DNA of 40,653 nt from assembly GCA_947292085.1 (NCBI GenBank), contig CAMYPN010000007.1:1-40653 (forward strand). The letters run 5' to 3'. This DNA comes from an uncultured Gardnerella sp. (GTDB taxonomy: Bacteria; Actinomycetota; Actinomycetes; Actinomycetales; Bifidobacteriaceae). Positions 35,258 to 40,653 of the stretch are shown here, in pieces. A program made the translations under genes and the position numbers. The notes beneath the pieces were generated by a model. The model ran no database searches. It had not been told where the DNA came from and saw nothing but the letters and a program-made list of their open reading frames with translations. The first letter of the stretch is position 1; each line of letters opens with the position of its first letter.

Positions 35258-35656
35258 ATGGCTGACGAAGAATTGCAACCGCTAAATACTACTGCAGCAA
35301 CAGATGATGCTGAAGAAAATAAAACAGATGATACATTCTACGGTGTTCCAATGGATAAGGTAGAAGCAGTATTGAATGCTACGGCTGATAAAGCTACGCT
35401 AACGCCACAAATGCAGCGTATGATGCAGCGCCAGGCAGAAAATACTCGCCGTGTTGAGGAAAGCATCAAAGGCACTAAAGCTAACGCAAGCTGGTTTGTA
35501 CCTCTGTTTTGTGCACTCATGATTATTGGCTTACTGTGGGCTGTTGTGTATTATTTGAATCCTAATTTGCCGGTTCCTGGCATTGGTGCTTGGAATCTAG
35601 TTATTGCTTTAGTAATAGTTATGGCAGGATTCGTAATGACCATGTGGTGGCGTTAA
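35258..35656 (+). CDS. crgA: Cell division protein CrgA
   Basis: A small membrane protein that recruits peptidoglycan enzymes to the septum in mycobacteria and inhibits septation in Streptomyces. The C-terminal half shows the family pattern: SWFVPLFCALMIIGLLWAVV as the first helix, YYLNPNLPVPGIGAWN between the helices, and a second helix ending MTMWWR. The N-terminal 60 residues are acidic and longer than in mycobacterial CrgA (about 93 residues in total). GGAGAG precedes the ATG. Confidence 0.93.
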   Translation: MADEELQPLNTTAATDDAEENKTDDTFYGVPMDKVEAVLNATADKATLTPQMQRMMQRQAENTRRVEESIKGTKANASWFVPLFCALMIIGLLWAVVYYLNPNLPVPGIGAWNLVIALVIVMAGFVMTMWWR

Positions 35657-35699
35657 TTTAGTTTGCGTAAGTTTTTAAATTTACTCAAACGCTTATATG

Positions 35700-35731
35700 A
35701 TAGCTGCACAATTCGTGCAGCTATTTTTATT
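35700..35731. terminator. Terminator between convergent crgA and methyltransferase gene
   Basis: ATAGCTGCAC (35700-35709) pairs exactly with GTGCAGCTAT (35715-35724), followed by TTTTATTT. It clearly serves crgA. Confidence 0.85.
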
Positions 35732-35737
35732 TGCTGT

Positions 35738-37066
35738 CTATTTTTCTGTTTCTGCTTCTGCTGCTCGAATAAGAATGTGTTGATTATTGCTGTCTGTTGT
35801 AGCAATCAGTCGCGTATTACCGCCATTTTGTATGTGTAAACGTTTTCTTAAAGTTTCTGCAGACATTGGGAAGTTTCTAGTTACTATATTTGCGTGAGTA
35901 AGATTTTCTAATGCTTTTTTGATTTCTTTTTTGTTCATACTGCACACGTTTTCGATTTTCCATATTTTTCCTGGAAAGCTTTTGTTATAAGCAGAAGACA
36001 CGAATACATGACTATTGGTTTGCAATTGCAGTGTGTGATACTGCTTTTCAATAAGCGAAAAACATCCAATTTTCATAAGTGCAGCATTTGGTTCATAAAC
36101 ATATTTTGCATAATTCTGCCATGAGTTTTTATCGCAGATTGAATTTTCTGTATCTTCTTTAGATTCGCAATATTCTATAGATTCTGCTTTTACTTGCTGA
36201 GTTTCACTATCATATGATGCTCGTATTTTAGTAATCTGCTGATCGTTTACACAGTACACTTTTAAATCTTCATGTATTTGTGAATCCACTACCAGCAATA
36301 ATTCTTTACATTCGTTATGTGATGCAATTATGTGTAGTGAAGATACGTTTCCCTTAAGATCTTGCACAGCTTTATGCCAGTCGAGCATTGGTGAAAGCTT
36401 AACAATAACTATTTTTGCTTTTTTCAATAGCTTATTTTTTAAATTTAGTACGTTCGGCGTGCAGTCTTCTATAGCATATGTGCGCTCGCCGTTCGCATTT
36501 CGACGTGCTGGATCAATATATATTATTGTTGCTTTTTCAATTGCTTCTAAAGCTTCTATGCAATTGTTGTTATAGCAATTTACGCGTGAATGGCATAATG
36601 CGTTCATATTATGTTGTGAAATGCTTGATAGTTCACTCTGTTGCTCTATGCATATTGCGGAATCGAAAAATTCCGACATTAGTGTGCAGTCAACACCAAA
36701 GCCTCCTGTAAGATCTACAAGTATTTTTTCAGAGTTTGTTTCAAGTTCTGATAGTAAATTTTTTGCAAGTTGCGCCTTATATTTTGCTGTAGCTTGAGAA
36801 GAGCATTGTTCCATAGATAGATGTGTTGGGTATATTACTTCTTCACATTGCGCCCATAACGGTAGTTTCTGCTTTGCTATTTGTTTTCCTGCTATTTGAT
36901 TTAATGCGAAAACAGCGTCGACATTTGGTTTATTGTGAGCTAAAAGAGCGGCTTCTGTAGGAGATAAAGATATATGCTCTAATATGAATTTTCTTGTTTC
37001 TTCATTAGGCAGTAATACTGAATTTGGCTGCGTGAGAACTGATTTTTCGTTAGAAGAGTTTCGCAT
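35738..37066 (-). CDS. Class I SAM-dependent methyltransferase with THUMP-like domain
   Basis: A 442-residue protein. The SAM site is visible in KILVDLTGGFGVDCTLMS and in AICIEQQSEL. A further motif, TIIYIDPARRNANGERTYAIEDCTPNVL in the full sequence (key residues DPARR), is typical of a family annotated as THUMP-like methyltransferases. The C-terminal part, with NIVTRNFPMSAETLRKRLHI, fits the THUMP-like domain. The substrate, probably RNA, is not known. I start at the ATG at 37064-37066 because the upstream extension to 37162 would run through a dyad and a DnaA box and looks non-coding. Confidence 0.8.
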   Translation of the reverse strand: MRNSSNEKSVLTQPNSVLLPNEETRKFILEHISLSPTEAALLAHNKPNVDAVFALNQIAGKQIAKQKLPLWAQCEEVIYPTHLSMEQCSSQATAKYKAQLAKNLLSELETNSEKILVDLTGGFGVDCTLMSEFFDSAICIEQQSELSSISQHNMNALCHSRVNCYNNNCIEALEAIEKATIIYIDPARRNANGERTYAIEDCTPNVLNLKNKLLKKAKIVIVKLSPMLDWHKAVQDLKGNVSSLHIIASHNECKELLLVVDSQIHEDLKVYCVNDQQITKIRASYDSETQQVKAESIEYCESKEDTENSICDKNSWQNYAKYVYEPNAALMKIGCFSLIEKQYHTLQLQTNSHVFVSSAYNKSFPGKIWKIENVCSMNKKEIKKALENLTHANIVTRNFPMSAETLRKRLHIQNGGNTRLIATTDSNNQHILIRAAEAETEK

Positions 37067-37122
37067 AATTTTCTTTATTGTAGGTCTAAGCAGAATATGT
37101 AAAAGTGCAATTAATTTAGTGA

Positions 37123-37283
37123 GTGTACAGAAGTTAGATGAGTGTGGATAACTTCTGTACACTTATCCACAAGCTAAAAAATCCTAAGTTATCAACGTTT
37201 GTGCATAACAATGTGGATAACTCTATTAGATATCCTCAAGTTGTACCCAACTTATGCCCAAGTTATCCACTTTTCTATCCACA
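37123..37283. promoter_or_regulatory. Dense DnaA-box cluster with 14-bp dyad, outside oriC
   Basis: Exact DnaA boxes lie at 37143-37151 (reverse), 37163-37171 (+) and 37212-37220 (reverse). One-mismatch boxes are at 37200-37208 (reverse, TGTGCATAA), 37263-37271 (TTATCCACT) and 37275-37283 (CTATCCACA). Two-mismatch forms are at 37189-37197 and 37252-37260. A perfect 14-bp inverted repeat (GTGTACAGAAGTTA, 37123-37136, with 37149-37162) overlaps the first box. It fills the gap between the methyltransferase and rhomboid genes, about 24 kb from dnaA. It could titrate DnaA or place the methyltransferase gene under DnaA control. Confidence 0.8.
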
Positions 37284-37294
37284 CTTGTGTAAAA

Positions 37295-38023
37295 CTACAA
37301 GCTTGTAATTTGACTGACTGGAAGTGTTAAGCAGAATATAGAACATGCGGAAAGGATCACAAAAAGTGAAACAAAATACACTAAAAATCGCGTATTAAAT
37401 GAAGCTTTTCTTAACAGAGGATTTTGTACTGCAAGAAGTAATCCCATAAGTGTACCAACTACAAGACCTCCAACGTGAGCCTGCCAAGCGATATTAGGAA
37501 TAATAAGCGGCATAGCAAGAGTTAGAAGAATCCAAACTATAGTTCCGCGCATCTCTTCGCCTAATCGCCACTGCGCTATTGCTAAAGATCCAATAAGACC
37601 CATAATTGCGCCAGAAGCACCGTAAGAAGCAGACTCCCAATTGTTTGTTATAGTGCACCAAATTACCGATGCAACATTGCCACCAAAGCCTGAAAGTATG
37701 TATAATCCAAAGAATTTTAATTTACCGAAGAATCTTTCAAGCTCAGAACCTAACATCCACAAGCACAACATGTTAAAGAAAATGTGTGTGAAATTAGGAG
37801 CGTGAACAAACATAGAAGTGAACCAAGTCCACGGAGTTTTCAAAGCATAAAAAGGTATAAAGGCTGTTTCTCCAATAAAAGATGAATATGCTTCTAGTGA
37901 GATTACTCTCAAAACCATTTCTACAGCCCATATTATTACGCAAGCGTACACTATAAGCGCTGTAGCGTATTTGCAGTTTCTGCGAATATTAGTAAAAATA
38001 GCTTTTACGTTTAAATTGCTCAT
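37295..38023 (-). CDS. Rhomboid-family intramembrane serine protease
   Basis: A 242-residue membrane protein with six hydrophobic segments. The catalytic serine is in YGASGAIMGLIGSLA and the catalytic His in WQAHVGGLVVG. The loop 1 region WTWFTSMFVHAPNFTHIFFN with following NMLCLWMLGSELE is typical. It cleaves membrane-spanning substrates, which are unknown here. The DnaA-box cluster begins just beyond its 3' end. It diverges from the small membrane protein gene across 210 bp. Confidence 0.92.
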   Translation of the reverse strand: MSNLNVKAIFTNIRRNCKYATALIVYACVIIWAVEMVLRVISLEAYSSFIGETAFIPFYALKTPWTWFTSMFVHAPNFTHIFFNMLCLWMLGSELERFFGKLKFFGLYILSGFGGNVASVIWCTITNNWESASYGASGAIMGLIGSLAIAQWRLGEEMRGTIVWILLTLAMPLIIPNIAWQAHVGGLVVGTLMGLLLAVQNPLLRKASFNTRFLVYFVSLFVILSACSIFCLTLPVSQITSL

Positions 38024-38233
38024 AGATACACATTAGCCAATTGAGGCAACCAAATACAATGAATTGTTTACGAGAGTGGATTTAGTACTAAAATTTATGT
38101 ACAAGAATAGGAACACCGATTAAAAAAGATGCGATAAAAGAAAAAATTCACTATGATGGTAAATACGATTAACATCGTTTAATTTAATTGTCGACGTGGA
38201 TAAGCGGGTCAGCTTAGCCCGAAAGGAGCCATC

Positions 38234-38446
38234 ATGGAGAACAAGTCCTCTGGCGGTTGGAAGTTCTTTGCACTGCTCTTTGGAGCATTGCTCGCAGGTC
38301 TTGCTGCCCTTTATGTTTATAAGCAGCACAATCCTGATTATGATCCTTGGGAGGAGCCGTGGGAAAATAGCTCTTCTCCAATTGACTTAGGTGTTGATAA
38401 GGAAGAGGAAGAAGAAGTTACAGATACAGCTGAGACGGCTAAGTAA
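38234..38446 (+). CDS. Small single-pass membrane protein, unknown function
   Basis: A 70-residue protein with one transmembrane helix (about 8-27, WKFFALLFGALLAGLAALYV) and a cytoplasmic or outer acidic tail containing a run of five Glu. The coding call is supported by AAAGGAG at good spacing and by the terminator that follows. I do not recognise a family with confidence; short proteins of this layout are common in bifidobacteria. Confidence 0.8.
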   Translation: MENKSSGGWKFFALLFGALLAGLAALYVYKQHNPDYDPWEEPWENSSSPIDLGVDKEEEEEVTDTAETAK

Positions 38447-38467
38447 TTTTTCATACTTTATTAACAG

Positions 38468-38500
38468 GCGACTGCGCTATGCGTAGTCGCTTTTATTTTG
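38468..38500 (+). terminator. Terminator after the small membrane protein gene
   Basis: GCGACTGCG (38468-38476) pairs with CGTAGTCGC (38482-38490), with one G-U pair and a 5-base loop, followed by TTTTATTTTG. It stops readthrough toward the cytolysin gene. Confidence 0.85.
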
Positions 38501-38832
38501 TTCTATTATCATTTTTAAAAAGTTTCGCAAAAACAAGTTCTAAATATAAGTGAGATTTGCACAAATAATTTACATATTATATTTTGCGACACGCGGACAA
38601 ATGTTAGTAAATTTTAAAAAAATAAACAAAAACGTTGATATTTCGTCATTATTTAGAATCGTTTAAAAAGTAATATAAATTTTAATTAATTACTGCTATT
38701 CTGCGGATAATAACAGTGATACACTAACTTTTAGTGAGACGTTGTTTAAGACGCATTGAAGCATCATAGCACTGTTGCACTAGTTTAACAACATTTCACT
38801 ATCAATAATTAAGTTATAGTCGAAGGACACAT
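38501..38832 (+). promoter_or_regulatory. AT-rich leader and promoter region of vaginolysin
   Basis: After the terminator the DNA is non-coding and mostly A+T up to the cytolysin ATG, with GAAGGA as ribosome site. A small dyad CACTAA/TTAGTG lies at 38722-38736. The cytolysin promoter must be here, but I cannot place -35 and -10 boxes with confidence. Confidence 0.5.
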
Positions 38833-40383
38833 ATGAAGAACAAACCGTTCTACCGTAATGCAGCAATGTTGTTGCTCGCGGGCGCAACTATTATTCCACA
38901 ATGCTTGGCAGTTCCAGCGATTGCAGCTCCTGCTAAAGAAGCTGCAACCCAGGAGGCATCTTGCGCTGCTAGTAAAGATGCACTGAACAATTATTTGTGG
39001 GATTTGCAATACGATAAAACAAATATTCTCGCTCGCCATGGCGAGAGTGTAGACAATAAATTCTCCAACGATAGCTTCAGCAAGAATGGAGAGTTTGTTG
39101 TTGTTGAACATCAAAAGAAGAACATCACCAACACAACGTCAAACTTGTCGGTTACTTCCGCAAACGATGACCGCGTTTATCCAGGTGCACTGTTCCGTGC
39201 TGATCAAAATTTGATGGACAATATGCCAAGCCTGATTTCCGCAAATCGTGCTCCAATTACTTTGAGTGTTGATTTGCCAGGCTTCCATGGCGGTGAAAGT
39301 GCTGTGACTGTACAGCGCCCTACTAAGAGCGCTGTTACATCTGCAGTTAACGGTTTAGTAGATAAGTGGAACACTCAGTACGCTGCAAACCACACGGTGG
39401 CAGCACGTATGCAGTACGATTCTGTGAGTGCTCAAAGCATGAATCAGCTTAAGGCTAAGTTTGGCGCTGACTTTGCCAAAATTGGTGTACCTCTGAAGAT
39501 TGATTTTGATGCAGTTCACAAGGGCGAGAAGCAAACACAAGTTGTAAACTTCAAGCAGACTTACTACACCGTAAGTGTTGATGCTCCAGACAGCCCAGCA
39601 GATTTCTTCGCTCCATGCACCACAGCCGATAACTTGAAGAGGCGTGGTGTAGACAGCAAGCATCCGCCTGTATATGTGTCTAACGTTTCCTATGGTCGTT
39701 CTATGTACGTAAAGTTCGACACCACAAGCAAGAGCACTGACTTCCAGGCTGCTGTAGAAGCTGCTATTAAGGGTGTGGAAATCAAGCCAAATACTGAGTT
39801 CCATCGTATTTTGCAGAATACTTCTGTTACTGCAGTAATTCTTGGCGGTAGCGCAGACGGTGCAGCTAAGGTTGTTACCGGCAACGTTGATACCTTGAAG
39901 TCATTGATTCAGGAAGGTGCAAATATGAGCACCTCCAGCCCAGCTGTGCCAATTGCTTACACTACTTCTTTCGTAAAGGATAATGAAGTAGCTACCTTGC
40001 AGACCAATAGTGACTACATTGAGACTAAGGTTTCTTCCTACCGCGATGGTTACTTGACTTTGGATCACCGTGGCGCTTATGTAGCTCGCTACTACATCTA
40101 CTGGGATGAGTATGGCACTGATATCGATGGAACGCCTTACGTACGTTCGCGCGCTTGGGAAGGTAACGGAAAGTATCGCACTGCACACTTCAACACAACA
40201 ATTCAGTTCAAGGGCAATGTGCGCAATCTCCGCATTAAGTTGGAAGAGAAGACCGGTTTAGTATGGGAACCATGGCGTACCGTTTATAACCGTTCTGATT
40301 TGCCGCTCGTTCGTCAGCGCACTATCAGCAACTGGGGCACCACATTGTGGCCACGCTTTGCTGAAACTGTAAAGAACGACTGA
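38833..40383 (+). CDS. vly: Vaginolysin, cholesterol-dependent cytolysin
   Basis: A secreted pore-forming toxin of 516 residues. A signal peptide of about 31 residues ends near AIAAPA. Domains 1-3 follow and domain 4 carries the undecapeptide EKTGLVWEPWR (about 472-482), which differs from the canonical ECTGLAWEWWR at the Cys, Ala and second Trp positions. The cholesterol-recognition Thr-Leu pair is in WGTTLWPRF. Vaginolysin is known to recognise human CD59 and to lyse human epithelial and red cells. The gene is monocistronic: terminators lie on both sides. Codon use is less AT-rich than in recF or dnaN, which may reflect high expression. Confidence 0.97.
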   Translation: MKNKPFYRNAAMLLLAGATIIPQCLAVPAIAAPAKEAATQEASCAASKDALNNYLWDLQYDKTNILARHGESVDNKFSNDSFSKNGEFVVVEHQKKNITNTTSNLSVTSANDDRVYPGALFRADQNLMDNMPSLISANRAPITLSVDLPGFHGGESAVTVQRPTKSAVTSAVNGLVDKWNTQYAANHTVAARMQYDSVSAQSMNQLKAKFGADFAKIGVPLKIDFDAVHKGEKQTQVVNFKQTYYTVSVDAPDSPADFFAPCTTADNLKRRGVDSKHPPVYVSNVSYGRSMYVKFDTTSKSTDFQAAVEAAIKGVEIKPNTEFHRILQNTSVTAVILGGSADGAAKVVTGNVDTLKSLIQEGANMSTSSPAVPIAYTTSFVKDNEVATLQTNSDYIETKVSSYRDGYLTLDHRGAYVARYYIYWDEYGTDIDGTPYVRSRAWEGNGKYRTAHFNTTIQFKGNVRNLRIKLEEKTGLVWEPWRTVYNRSDLPLVRQRTISNWGTTLWPRFAETVKND

Positions 40384-40467
40384 TTCCCTATAGGAAGCAT
40401 AATGAATTACTTAAAACTATAATTAAGTGATTCGCAAATAAATAAATATAGTAAAAATAAATACAGT

Positions 40468-40515
40468 AAAAAGGCTTTATTTCATACAATGTGTGAAGTA
40501 AAGCCTTTTTAATAA
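40468..40515. terminator. Terminator after vaginolysin
   Basis: AAAAAGGCTTTA (40468-40479) pairs with TAAAGCCTTTTT (40499-40510). The stem can extend inward through TTTCATACA and TGTGTGAAG with G-U pairs. The flanks are A-rich and T-rich, so it works in both directions. Confidence 0.85.
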
Positions 40516-40580
40516 TGTGCAAATAAATGGGGTTATAGGTAAGAAGGAGCGTATATCCCAATTATAAACTGACAAATATG

Positions 40581-40613
40581 AAAAAAGGGCTTCTAGCAAT
40601 TGGCTAGAAACCC
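40581..40613 (-). terminator. Terminator of the right-edge tRNA gene
   Basis: On the minus strand GGGTTTCTAGC pairs with GCTAGAAGCCC (plus-strand 40603-40613 and 40587-40597) and is followed by six T (plus-strand A-run 40581-40586). It lies about 7 bp past the tRNA 3' end. Confidence 0.85.
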
Positions 40614-40619
40614 TATTTG

Positions 40620-40653
40620 TGGAGCTAAGGAGACTCGAACTCCTGACCCTCTG
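40620..40653 (-). tRNA. 3' part of a tRNA gene, probably tRNA-Ala (partial)
   Basis: On the minus strand the sequence gives a variable loop, a T-arm AGGAG-TTCGAGT-CTCCT and the acceptor strand TAGCTCC with discriminator A. The CCA end is not encoded. A 5' strand GGGGCTA, typical of bacterial tRNA-Ala, would pair with this acceptor, but the anticodon lies outside the window, so the identity is tentative. Confidence 0.8.

Noticed and set aside
37067..37162. N-terminal extension of the methyltransferase to a GTG at 37160-37162
   Set aside because: It would cross the 14-bp dyad and a DnaA box, and its translation has no family character.
37143..37283. A second chromosomal replication origin
   Set aside because: DnaA boxes are present, but I see no long A+T unwinding tract or trio tract next to them, and a standard oriC is present at dnaA.

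Overview
The window looks like the replication-origin region of a Gardnerella (Bifidobacteriaceae) chromosome. Two things point there: an actinobacterial oriC gene order, and a cholesterol-dependent cytolysin near the right edge whose undecapeptide is EKTGLVWEPWR, the form known from vaginolysin. The DNA is AT-rich. I read it without database searches.

Layout. (1) 1-4560 is an accessory segment. It carries a lone SIR2-fold gene bracketed by inverted repeats and by two palindrome arrays of 51-bp and 53-bp period, then a PezA/PezT-type toxin-antitoxin locus whose toxin has an in-frame TAG codon, then a short tandem repeat against the end of parB. (2) 4561-11030 is the leftward origin arm: rpmH, rnpA, yidD, yidC, khpB (jag), rsmG, parA, parB, with four exact parS palindromes (three inside the parB reading frame) and two one-mismatch copies. 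(3) 11031-13694 is a bipartite oriC on both sides of dnaA. The dnaA-dnaN interval has DnaA boxes followed by a triplet tract that fits a DnaA-trio unwinding element. (4) 13695-22494 is the rightward arm: dnaN, recF, a DciA-like gene, gyrB, gyrA and a DUF3566 membrane protein. (5) 22618-23753 holds mscL and a PAP2 phosphatase on the minus strand. (6) 23927-32959 is the actinobacterial growth and division signalling operon fhaA-fhaB-pstP-rodA-pbpA-pknA-pknB, with four consecutive cistron junctions overlapping. (7) 33278-38446 has a class E sortase with a DUF881 protein, crgA, a THUMP-like SAM methyltransferase, a rhomboid protease and a small membrane protein. Between the methyltransferase and the rhomboid gene is a dense second cluster of DnaA boxes. 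(8) 38833-40383 is vaginolysin, followed by the 3' end of a tRNA, probably tRNA-Ala, running off the right edge.

How it fits together. DnaA, the beta clamp, RecF, the DciA-like protein and gyrase serve replication starting here. ParA, ParB and the parS cluster segregate the new origins. RnpA, YidD, YidC and L34 serve RNA processing, membrane insertion and translation. The PknA/PknB/PstP/FhaA/FhaB set with RodA and PbpA, plus CrgA, couples phosphorylation signalling to peptidoglycan synthesis and division. The left segment is probably strain-variable and defence-related.

The observations most worth a second look are the DnaA-box cluster at 37143-37283, the predicted unwinding element at 13539-13586, the SIR2 cassette with its repeat brackets, the nonsense codon in pezT, and the parS sites written into parB as VSRET peptides.
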